NCBI GenBank assembly: GCA_937951395.1
Contig: CALFBV010000066.1
Coordinates: 1 to 7,578, forward strand
DNA: 7,578 nt
From: an uncultured Rubritalea sp.
GTDB taxonomy: Bacteria; Verrucomicrobiota; Verrucomicrobiia; Verrucomicrobiales; Akkermansiaceae
Direction: 5' to 3'
Positions 1-5,588 of this stretch are shown in pieces (position 1 is the first letter of the stretch; every line of letters starts with the position of its first letter). The position numbers were made by a program, and so were the translations under genes. The notes beneath the pieces were generated by a model. That model was not told the DNA's origin. It saw only the letters and a program-made list of their open reading frames with translations, and searched no databases.

Positions 1-113
1 AGCTAACCCTATGGGCGCCTTTTCAGTCAAGTTTTCACACAATTATAACCTTAAATACTTCGTCAAACATCGCTCTCCCATAGGGTAGCTATGCTATGAG
101 GCTCTATTAAAAA
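1..113 (+). repeat. Imperfect 113-bp leader repeat, copy 1, with long inverted arms
   Basis: This stretch runs from AGCT at position 1 to the base before the ATG at 114. It is related to 576-688, which has exactly the same length and the same position before the next small gene. Aligned by hand without gaps, and including the first codons, about 59 of 120 positions match. The best blocks are the first 20 bp (14/20), TTTT..A.AC.AA near 32-42, and CATCGC.CT.CC (68-79), the last of which aligns with a 1-bp shift. The copy also carries a nearly perfect inverted repeat: 1-15 pairs with 77-90 over 14 bp with one bulged A, leaving a 61-nt loop. The window begins at the first base of the repeat, so it may extend further left. 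It could be a duplicated 5' region, a cassette boundary or the decayed end of an upstream gene. One frame stays open from the window edge to a TAG at 81-83. Confidence 0.55.
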
Positions 114-527
114 ATGAATCCTTCTACCAAAATACTATCAATAATTGCAATTGGATTAGTATGTATTTGCTTCATGATTTATTCTTCCCCACTGTTCAAG
201 AACTCAACTAGTCGCTGGCTGAATGAAGATGATTTACCAACTATTACTATAGAGGATGGACTTGAAGTTTATTGCCGTATGCAAGCTGATGATTTTAGAT
301 TCACATTACCGAGCGGAGGAACACCAAACACTCCACAAATTATATCAAGTAGCTTTGATTCAATAGAAGGTTCTTTAATTGTGAGCTTTCCAAGTAGTGC
401 CGTATCACCGGATATCTATAGGCGAGCACTCCGGGAGAATATACAAACTGGTGGGGATGTATCCGTCAGACAAGAAGTTGGATCATCTAATCTAATCATT
501 AATTTTAGTTACTTTGGTGACCGATGA
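114..527 (+). CDS. Small membrane-anchored or exported hypothetical protein
   Basis: I do not recognise this 137-residue protein. Residues 6-24 form one hydrophobic segment behind a short N-terminus with one Lys (NPSTK), so it is probably a signal anchor or an uncleaved signal peptide. About 110 polar residues follow and would lie outside the cytoplasm. That part is rich in Ser, Thr, Pro and Gly, alternates short hydrophobic stretches as in a beta-rich fold, and ends in FSYFGDR. There is no lipobox and no catalytic motif I can name. The ATG at 114 puts the hydrophobic segment at the N-terminus; no Shine-Dalgarno precedes it. GC is about 39% over 121-480 by hand count, against about 48% in a 60-bp sample from htpG, which hints at recent acquisition or weak constraint. 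It sits between two copies of the 113-bp leader repeat. Confidence 0.65.
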   Translation: MNPSTKILSIIAIGLVCICFMIYSSPLFKNSTSRWLNEDDLPTITIEDGLEVYCRMQADDFRFTLPSGGTPNTPQIISSSFDSIEGSLIVSFPSSAVSPDIYRRALRENIQTGGDVSVRQEVGSSNLIINFSYFGDR

Positions 528-575
528 AAGCCTCCAACACTATGAAACCAGAAAAAATGCAGATCAGGTCGCAGC

Positions 576-688
576 AGCTGACACCTACGGCGCCTCAATC
601 TCGAACTTTTTATACAACTAAACCATTCACACAGTTTCTACCATCGCCCTGCCTTAGATAGGGCTGTCCTAGGACGTTTAGGTTAAAA
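576..688 (+). repeat. Imperfect 113-bp leader repeat, copy 2
   Basis: This is the second copy of the unit at 1-113, again starting AGCT and ending immediately before an ATG (689). The offset between copies is 575 bp at both ends, so insertions and deletions inside them cancel out. Conserved blocks include GGCGCCT (589-595), CATCGCCCTGCC (642-653), ATAGGG (658-663) and the closing AAAAATGAA. A weaker long-range stem survives: GACACCTA (580-587) can pair with TAGGGCTGTC (659-668) around a 2-nt bulge. It also contains GCCCT/AGGGC (646-650 and 660-664) and a perfect 10-bp palindrome, GTCCTAGGAC (666-675). The whole 528-688 gap between the two small genes holds nothing else I can support. Confidence 0.5.
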
Positions 689-814
689 ATGAAATCCCTA
701 TACCTAGTCATATTAGTTTTCCTATTTTCGAACTGTAAGCAGTCCGATAAAGAAGCCTTGATACATACAGAGTCTAATAAACTCAATTATGATCCTACTT
801 TTGTGGGATTTTAA
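689..814 (+). CDS. Very small putative lipoprotein (41 residues)
   Basis: The ATG at 689 opens a 41-residue frame ending in TAA at 812-814. Residues 1-15 have one Lys and then a hydrophobic run (LYLVILVFLF), followed by SNC with Cys16. This is a type II signal peptide pattern, but the residue before the Cys is Asn, which is unusual; Gly, Ala or Ser is the norm. Mature residues 16-41 (CKQSDKEALI onward, ending YDPTFVGF) are short and polar. A processed product would be a 26-residue lipid-anchored peptide, similar in scale to entericidin-type small lipoproteins but with no recognisable similarity to them. It may equally be the surviving N-terminus of a longer degraded gene. The start position is supported by its exact correspondence with the start of the previous gene in the repeated leader. 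No Shine-Dalgarno is visible. Confidence 0.45.
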   Translation: MKSLYLVILVFLFSNCKQSDKEALIHTESNKLNYDPTFVGF

Positions 815-844
815 AGGTTTTTGGTGTAAGATTTTAAGACCTTT
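813..844. terminator. Hairpin between convergent genes
   Basis: AAAGGT (813-818) pairs with ACCTTT (839-844). The stem extends inwards by a G-T pair and two A-T pairs to about 9 bp, with a loop near 14 nt. It overlaps the stop codon of the small lipoprotein gene and lies 12 bp beyond the stop of the minus-strand redoxin-like gene, the usual place for a shared terminator. There is no clear T-tract on either strand, so the call is tentative. Confidence 0.35.
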
Positions 845-855
845 GTATTGCGCCA

Positions 856-1935
856 TTAGGGGGTTGCTGGGACTGGATTCCTAGGCTTAACCCGACTAAA
901 TAGGGCATCTATGGTGAGTGTGGCGAATGAGCCTACGACTCCGGAGAATTGTATGTTACCTTGCTGATCGATCACATAGCAGTGTGGGGCTTCACCTACT
1001 CGGTATTGTTTGAAAACGTTCTGTTCTGGATCTGAGATATTTTTACTGCTTGTCATGGCTTCTTTTTCTAACTCGCGAAGATTTGCTATCTGGTCTTTAT
1101 TCACTCCGATAAGGGCAAATTTTTTGGATGTATACTGTTTCTCAATGTTGCGCATGAGTGCGAGCAGCTCGATTGTTTTCTCTACGTTGAGATCAAAGCT
1201 AGACCAGAAAACGAGCATCACTACTTTACCTTTGTATTGAGTCAGATTCACTGGAGCGCCAGCGCTGTCTATACCGTTGACGGCCGGCGCAGGGCGACCC
1301 TTGCTCAGGTTCTGGATTCGGTACACCATCTCCATGGCTACTTCTCCTACACTTGTATCACCTATTTTTTCATCACTGGAATTGATAATGGCTTGCTTCA
1401 CCAGATCAAGTCTACGTGCGTTATTGATTGCGGTGTCACCTAATTCGCTGAGTATAATCGCGAGAGAAATTGCAGCGATCCCCTTTTGCTTGGGATCTTG
1501 GATTTTCTTATACGCTTTCTCGATAAAGAGCTTCTTTGGGAGTACAGCTTGCTTAGAGAGTGCTACGTTGTAACAGAAATCACCAAGGTCTGGGGCATTC
1601 ATGTGAAATTTTTTTGCATAGTCCATGATGAATTGCACATCCTTATTTCCGAGAGGAGTATTAGATAGCAGCCAACCTCCATACTTGAGTGCCCATGGCT
1701 TGGTCAGCTCAGCACCCACTTCCTTGATCATGCGTGATTTGTATGCTTGGACATCTGGCTTTTTCGCTATTATCAGCTGTATCATCTCCATAGATTTGGC
1801 GCCAGCCAGCTCAGTTCGCCAAGCATTCATTAGCGTCTTATGCTCCTCCACGATGGCTTCTGCCTGTGCTGGAGTCCCCGCTTGGCTAGACAGTGTTGTT
1901 AATAAAGTAACGATGATGATCTGAAAGTATTTCAT
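856..1935 (-). CDS. Exported redoxin-like (TlpA/AhpC-TSA fold) protein lacking the CXXC cysteines
   Basis: This is a 359-residue protein starting at the ATG at 1935. Residues 1-19 or 1-25 (MKYFQIIIVTLLTTLSSQA, then GTPAQA) form a good Sec signal peptide, so the protein is probably periplasmic. Residues 26-210 are helical and of unknown role. Residues 213-348 resemble a TlpA-type thioredoxin domain: GRPAPAVNGIDSAG, then YKGKVVMLVFW (beta strand), the site of the active motif, and VGEAP with the expected cis-proline (Pro317) before YVIDQQGNI. Where TlpA-like proteins have WCGPC, this one has FDLNV (247-251), so both catalytic cysteines are replaced (Asp248, Val251). The only two cysteines are in DFC and PHC (Cys319). 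It is unlikely to be a thiol oxidoreductase and may bind a ligand or partner. An upstream in-frame ATG at 1980 would add 15 residues and bury the signal peptide, so 1935 (or 1941) is preferred. Confidence 0.75.
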   Translation of the reverse strand: MKYFQIIIVTLLTTLSSQAGTPAQAEAIVEEHKTLMNAWRTELAGAKSMEMIQLIIAKKPDVQAYKSRMIKEVGAELTKPWALKYGGWLLSNTPLGNKDVQFIMDYAKKFHMNAPDLGDFCYNVALSKQAVLPKKLFIEKAYKKIQDPKQKGIAAISLAIILSELGDTAINNARRLDLVKQAIINSSDEKIGDTSVGEVAMEMVYRIQNLSKGRPAPAVNGIDSAGAPVNLTQYKGKVVMLVFWSSFDLNVEKTIELLALMRNIEKQYTSKKFALIGVNKDQIANLRELEKEAMTSSKNISDPEQNVFKQYRVGEAPHCYVIDQQGNIQFSGVVGSFATLTIDALFSRVKPRNPVPATP

Positions 1936-1948
1936 GCCCATATCGGTA

Positions 1949-1976
1949 AAGTTAGCTTCAGATTTTCCAATGACAA
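1949..1976 (-). promoter_or_regulatory. Candidate sigma-70 promoter for the redoxin-like gene
   Basis: On the minus strand TTGTCA (1976-1971, 5/6 to consensus) is followed after 16 bp by TAACTT (1954-1949, 3/6). Transcription would begin near 1942, at or just before the ATGs at 1941 and 1935. This fits the start chosen from the signal peptide and excludes the ATG at 1980. The -10 match is poor, so this is only a candidate. Confidence 0.25.
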
Positions 1977-2026
1977 GCATTCAGAAAAGAAATGTAAACT
2001 CTTGTCTGGTGCAGGATCTTCTCTAG

Positions 2027-2054
2027 TTGACTCCGCTGAGAGTTCATTTAGATT
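2027..2054 (+). promoter_or_regulatory. Candidate sigma-70 promoter giving a near-leaderless mRNA
   Basis: TTGACT (2027-2032, 5/6 to TTGACA) and TAGATT (2049-2054, 4/6 to TATAAT) are 16 bp apart. Transcription would start around 2060-2062, immediately before the ATG at 2063, leaving almost no 5' leader. This also argues against the in-frame TTG at 2027 as a translation start, since that TTG would be part of the -35 element. Confidence 0.4.
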
Positions 2055-2062
2055 GTGCCATT

Positions 2063-2509
2063 ATGGGATCAGAAATAACAGCATCATCTAGTAGAGCTCC
2101 AAAAGGAAAAGGTATTTTGCAAAGAGTGATCAGCATCGCTGGGTTTCTCTTGTTTGCGATGTTCTCTTCCCTCCAGGCAAATGATGTAGGTCAATATGGC
2201 ACAGCGCAATGGCTTACTTATGGTTGGTTAATTGGCTATGGGATTCTCGCCTTCCTATGTCTCTACAATGCCATCCGCCCATTATCTCCAAGGGTATTTC
2301 TTGCTCTTGCTGGTGTCACCTTTGCTCTGGCTCTATTCCGTGGTTCACAGATAGACTGGAGTCAGCCACTTTTTTGCTTTATCGCTCCTGAAGAATTTGC
2401 AAAGCGTAATCCTGCTGGAAATGAAACAGGAGGACTGGCCATCATGACCCTCTGGCTACTACTTGTGTGGTGGGCGAGTAAGAGGGGAATTATAAAACAA
2501 ATAGATTAG
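2063..2509 (+). CDS. Four-helix membrane protein, TMEM220-like
   Basis: This is a 148-residue inner-membrane protein with hydrophobic segments at about 22-38, 51-72, 77-94 and 122-138, and a polar, positively charged N-terminus (RAPKGKG). The pattern matches what I recall of the TMEM220 family (Pfam 'Transmembrane family 220, helix'). The first helix ends in the LQxND motif (LQAND, 37-41), a W..Y second helix follows (QWLTYGWLIGYG), and an acidic residue then Gly-Gly lead into the last helix (NETGGL, 120-125). The family's usual Asp-Pro after ND is Val-Gly here. The family's function is not established. The gene is divergent from the redoxin-like gene and converges on htpG. I chose ATG 2063 over the in-frame TTG at 2027 because of the promoter position and because the longer form would add only a short unconserved-looking N-terminus. 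Confidence 0.6.
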   Translation: MGSEITASSSRAPKGKGILQRVISIAGFLLFAMFSSLQANDVGQYGTAQWLTYGWLIGYGILAFLCLYNAIRPLSPRVFLALAGVTFALALFRGSQIDWSQPLFCFIAPEEFAKRNPAGNETGGLAIMTLWLLLVWWASKRGIIKQID

Positions 2510-2555
2510 TGGTAAGGTTATTTAAACAACAACTAGTTAGCATATCATAAACTAA

Positions 2556-2599
2556 TAATGGTCAACCAGATAAGAAACTACTTACCTGGTTGGCCATTA
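2556..2599. terminator. Strong bidirectional hairpin between the TMEM220-like gene and htpG
   Basis: The arms at 2556-2569 and 2586-2599 pair over 14 bp with a single G-T wobble. After one A-C mismatch the stem continues with TAAG/CTTA around a 6-nt loop (2575-2580). It lies 46 bp after the stop at 2509 and 26 bp beyond the htpG stop at 2626, as expected for a shared terminator of convergent genes. Read from htpG, the hairpin is followed by a moderately T-rich stretch (TTAGTTTATGATATG); the plus-strand side has no T-tract. A small secondary hairpin (TAGAA/TTCTA, 2598-2611) adjoins it. Intergenic 2510-2625 contains nothing else I can identify. Confidence 0.65.
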
Positions 2600-2625
2600 G
2601 AAATAATTCTATATTAGAACCTGAT

Positions 2626-4470
2626 CTACTTCACTATTTTCGCTAGTAGATCATTCATGCGGTTTACCATGTTCTGTGGGTTATCCATCATACCTGCTGA
2701 TAAGAGCGCATTGTCTGTTAGTTGCTGGGTCACCATTGCTGCAAGCTCTGCATCAGACTCTCTGAGTGTAGAGAGATTCTTGATGACTTGATGTCTCGGG
2801 TTCACTTCTAGGACGACCTTTGGCTCTGGTGCTTCTTGTCCCATGGCTTTCATCATGGCACGCATCTGAGCATTTGGTGCATCTTGTGGAGCGAGGGCGG
2901 CTACTGGGCTATCTACGAGTCGCTTGCCAGATTCTACTTTTTCTACACGCTCTCCTAGAGTTTCTGCCATCCATGTGGTGAGACCAGTGAGGGACTCTTC
3001 ATCGAGGGCATCTCCTTCTGTAGCGACGTCATCTAACTCGATGTCTGCACGATCTGCGCTGACTAGTTTTTTACCTTTGAACTCAGGCATTGTGTCGAAA
3101 ACATATTGATCCACTGCGTCTGAGAAGATAGCGACTTCGATTCCACGTGCCTTAAAGGCTTCGAGGTATGGACCATTTTCAATGACATCACGAGAAGCTC
3201 CTACTATATAGTAGATTTCGTTCTGATCTTCTTTAGCGCGATCGATGTAATCTGCGAATGAGGTGAGCTTACCTGCATCTGTCATGGTGGACTCAAATCT
3301 CAGAAGAGTAGCGAGTGACTCTTGGTGCTCGAAGCTAGTAGCGATCCCTTCTTTGAGAAATCTGCTGAACTTGGCGAAGAATTCCTCATATTTATCTGAG
3401 TCGTCCTTAGCCTGCTTTTCGAGGAACTTGAGGAATCTCTTGGTGATGAGTTTGTTGAGCTTCTGGATGAGAGCGCTGTCCTGCATGCTCTCACGTGAGA
3501 TGTTCAGTGGGAGGTCCTCGCTATCGATGACTCCTTTTAGGAAACGCAGCCAATCTGGGAGAAGGTTCTTAGGCTTCGCATCGATGAGGACTTTACGGCA
3601 ATAGAGTGATACTCCAGCTTCCATTTGTCCCATTCCGAATTGCTCTTGGTTTTCCTGAGGAACGAAGAGGAGTGAGTTAATAGCGATTGGTGCGTCTGCG
3701 CTAAAGTGCATGGTGTAACGCGGCTCATCCCAGGCTCCAGCTACGAACTTGTAGAACTCTGTGTAGTCTTCAGTGGAGATATCGCTCTTGGATTTGAGCC
3801 AGAGAGCCTCTACTTTGTTCACGGTATCCCCGTTAAGATTGATCGGGAATGAGACGAAATTTGAGTATTTCTCTAGGATTTCTTTGATCCGATCTCCCTT
3901 AGCAAATTCCTCCATCCCTTCTTTTAGCTTGAGAACCATGCGGCTACCGCGGGCGATGCCTGAGCTGTCTTCGATAGTATAGCCAGTGGAGCCATCACTC
4001 GTCCAGACGAGATGCTCCTCTACTTCTGGATCCCAGCTGCGGGTGTGGACTTCTACTTCGTCCGCAGCCATGAAGGCACTATAGAAGCCTACTCCAAACT
4101 GACCGATGACGTCTGCGTTGTTGTCGCCCTTTTCTTTTAGCTGTTCGAGAAATGCTTTAGTACCAGAGTGAGCAATAGTACCTAGGTTCTGCTGGAGTTC
4201 CTCACGAGTCATCCCGATACCTGAGTCTGAAATAGTGAGAGTATTATTCTCTTCATCAGTGGTGATAGTGATTTCTAGTGGGAGATCTCCATCTGTTACG
4301 CTGTTATCAGTGAGCTGTCTAAGACGAAGCTTCTCTAAAGCATCCGCTGCGTTTGAAACTAACTCACGAACGAAAATTTCCTTATCCGTATATAGCGAGT
4401 GAATGACGATGTCTAAGAGTTGCTTTACCTCTGCTTGAAATCCGTGTTTTTCTGTTTCTGCTGTTGCCAT
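2626..4470 (-). CDS. htpG: Hsp90 molecular chaperone HtpG (TRAP1-like)
   Basis: This is a 614-residue cytosolic ATP-dependent chaperone, complete compared with about 624 in E. coli. The N-terminal GHKL ATPase domain spans about 1-220 with [11 protein letters not shown] (catalytic Glu36, Mg-binding Asn40), DSGIGMT (Asp82 contacts adenine), [11 protein letters not shown] (97-107) and [11 protein letters not shown] (123-133). The middle domain (about 230-480) has [11 protein letters not shown] with Arg326, the counterpart of the gamma-phosphate-sensing arginine. The C-terminal dimerisation domain follows (about 510-614), containing [10 protein letters not shown] and ending LLAKIVK; there is no MEEVD tail. 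[14 protein letters not shown] (201-214), [17 protein letters not shown] and the NPRH region resemble human TRAP1 more than E. coli HtpG, from memory. The ATG at 4470 gives the standard short N-terminus before [10 protein letters not shown]. It is monocistronic, with its own promoter and terminator candidates. No CIRCE operator is visible. Confidence 0.97.
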   Translation of the reverse strand: [614 protein letters not shown]

Positions 4471-4495
4471 AATAATTGTGTATTTAGATGGCGGA

Positions 4496-4523
4496 AAGAT
4501 AAGGCTAAGTGGCTGTTGATCAA
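4496..4523 (-). promoter_or_regulatory. htpG: Candidate promoter of htpG
   Basis: On the minus strand TTGATC (4523-4518, 4/6) and TATCTT (4501-4496, 4/6) are 16 bp apart, placing the transcript start near 4489 with a leader of about 20 nt. The -35 element lies inside an 8-bp palindrome, TTGATCAA (4516-4523). It does not resemble the E. coli sigma-32 consensus, whose -10 is CCCCAT-like. Confidence 0.35.
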
Positions 4524-4529
4524 GTTCAA

Positions 4530-4565
4530 TTTAGTGATTTCTCATCAAAATTAGAATTCACTAAA
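4530..4565. repeat. Inverted repeat upstream of htpG, possible operator
   Basis: TTTAGTGA (4530-4537) and TCACTAAA (4558-4565) are perfect 8-bp inverted arms separated by 20 bp. Relative to the candidate htpG start near 4489 they cover about -41 to -76, where an activator would bind. They also lie 69 bp or more upstream of the divergent ABC operon, so they could serve either side. Chance occurrence in this AT-rich gap cannot be excluded. Confidence 0.3.
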
Positions 4566-4594
4566 ACTTTCTCCACATTTTGGCTATTTAGTTG

Positions 4595-4612
4595 ATTGGA
4601 GCCCAATATTGG
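4595..4612. repeat. Alternating ATTGG/CCAAT repeat upstream of the ABC operon
   Basis: ATTGG (4595-4599), CCAAT (4603-4607) and ATTGG (4608-4612) follow each other. The last two form the perfect 10-bp palindrome CCAATATTGG, and the first two an inverted pair with a 3-bp spacer. The block ends 21 bp before the ATG at 4634, where a repressor or other regulator of the ABC operon could bind. I could not find a convincing -35/-10 pair for that operon. Confidence 0.25.
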
Positions 4613-4633
4613 TTAGGTTCTTAAATAGAAATA

Positions 4634-5584
4634 ATGAGTGATAGTTCTATGATAAAATCTAAATTCCAGCAAGAGCCAGCCTTTGCTGTTGAAATACGTA
4701 ATCTGGTCAAGACTTACAGGTCCTCTTTTAAAGGGAACCCGGATGACCCATTTTATAAGCGTATTTTTACGCGTCAGACATTTTGCGCCGTAGATGATGT
4801 CTCGCTGAGTATTAAATCTGGCGAGGTGTATGGGCTGATCGGTCCGAATGGTTCTGGTAAATCTACTACAATGAAGGCTCTCCTGGGCTTAATATCCCCT
4901 ACTTCTGGTCTCTGTAAGGTATTTGGCTGTGATGCTACACGAGTGGATGCTCGGAGCGAGATAGGCTTCCTGCCTGAGAACCCATATTTCTATAAGCACC
5001 AGACCTCCGCTGAGACGCTGAAGTTCTATGGCAGATTATGCGGGATCAAAGGAAAGGAACTGAAGGAAAGAGTCGATGAGTTGCTCGATCTAGTATCGCT
5101 AAACCATGCTAGAGACCGCAGACTCGGGGGCTATTCTAAAGGGATGCTTCAGCGTGTGGGGCTAGCTCAGGCATTGATCCAAAAACCTAGACTACTTGTG
5201 CTAGATGAGCCTACTGCTGGGGTTGACCCAATAGGATCTCGTGAGATTAGGGATTTGATTTTCAGGCTGAAGGAGGAAGGGGTGACTATTTTCCTGTGTT
5301 CACATTTATTAGAGCAAGTGCAGGAGGTTTGTGACCGAGTGGGGATTATCTTTGAGGGGCAAATGGTGAATGATGGGACGCTAGAGGAGCTGACATCTAT
5401 CGAGAACCAACATGAACTGGTGATAGAAAATGCGGATGATGGTTTACTAGAATCGATCAACGATCTGGTTAGGCAACACGGTAGCAGTGGAGCTAAGCTC
5501 GTTAGAAGCGGCACTCCGCGATCTTCGCTTGAGAAATTATTTATCGATACCGCTAACGAGAGAAAGAGAAAGGAGAAGAAATAA
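4634..5584 (+). CDS. ABC transporter ATP-binding protein (ABC-2 exporter type)
   Basis: This 316-residue protein is the energising subunit of an exporter, acting on the cytoplasmic face of the inner membrane. Walker A is GPNGSGKST (70-78), the signature is YSKGM in LGGYSKGMLQR (164-174), Walker B is LLVLDEP (187-193) with catalytic Glu192, the D-loop is AGVDP (195-199) and the switch is His224. At the Q-loop the sequence is FLPENP, with Glu115 where many ABC ATPases have Gln, a variation common in ABC-2-linked ATPases. An insertion of about 20 residues (29-49, rich in Phe, Arg and Asp) separates NLVKTY from AVDDVSL; it lies in the first beta sheet and may contact the permease. After 225 an extension continues to a lysine-rich tail (ERKRKEKK). 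It is the first gene of a three-gene operon, 4 bp from the permease start. The substrate cannot be inferred. Confidence 0.93.
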   Translation: MSDSSMIKSKFQQEPAFAVEIRNLVKTYRSSFKGNPDDPFYKRIFTRQTFCAVDDVSLSIKSGEVYGLIGPNGSGKSTTMKALLGLISPTSGLCKVFGCDATRVDARSEIGFLPENPYFYKHQTSAETLKFYGRLCGIKGKELKERVDELLDLVSLNHARDRRLGGYSKGMLQRVGLAQALIQKPRLLVLDEPTAGVDPIGSREIRDLIFRLKEEGVTIFLCSHLLEQVQEVCDRVGIIFEGQMVNDGTLEELTSIENQHELVIENADDGLLESINDLVRQHGSSGAKLVRSGTPRSSLEKLFIDTANERKRKEKK

Positions 5585-5588
5585 TAAG

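Noticed and set aside
1..113. Integron attC site
   Set aside because: The repeat-plus-small-gene layout and the inverted arms are suggestive, but the right-hand core lacks the GTT of GTTRRRY, and copy 2 has AGCTGAC instead of an AAC core. No integrase is in the window.
542..661. 39-residue open frame starting ATG at 542 and ending TAG at 659-661
   Set aside because: It lies mostly within the leader repeat and has no ribosome binding site or recognisable motif. The equivalent frame in copy 1 also ends at a TAG (81-83), but the peptides share only scattered residues.
666..675. GTCCTAGGAC palindrome as a specific operator
   Set aside because: A single 10-bp palindrome with no second copy in the window is too weak to call separately from the repeat that contains it.
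1936..1980. Upstream ATG at 1980 for the redoxin-like gene
   Set aside because: It would put 15 polar residues ahead of a clean signal peptide and lie within the candidate promoter.
2027..2062. TTG start at 2027 for the TMEM220-like gene
   Set aside because: The TTG is part of a good -35 element and the extension adds no recognisable family sequence; ATG 2063 is preferred.
2924..3982. Open frames on the plus strand opposite htpG (for example 3263-3604)
   Set aside because: They are composition-driven antisense shadows of a clear Hsp90 gene, Ser/Leu-rich and without domains.
4471..4633. CIRCE element or sigma-32 promoter for htpG
   Set aside because: No TTAGCACTC-N9-GAGTGCTAA and no CCCCAT-type -10 could be found; the inverted repeat at 4530-4565 has different arms and a 20-bp spacer.
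5487..5588. Longer permease start overlapping the ATPase gene
   Set aside because: It would overlap the ATPase coding end by nearly 100 bp and add a charged N-terminus; ATG 5589 sits 4 bp after the previous stop, as is usual in operons.
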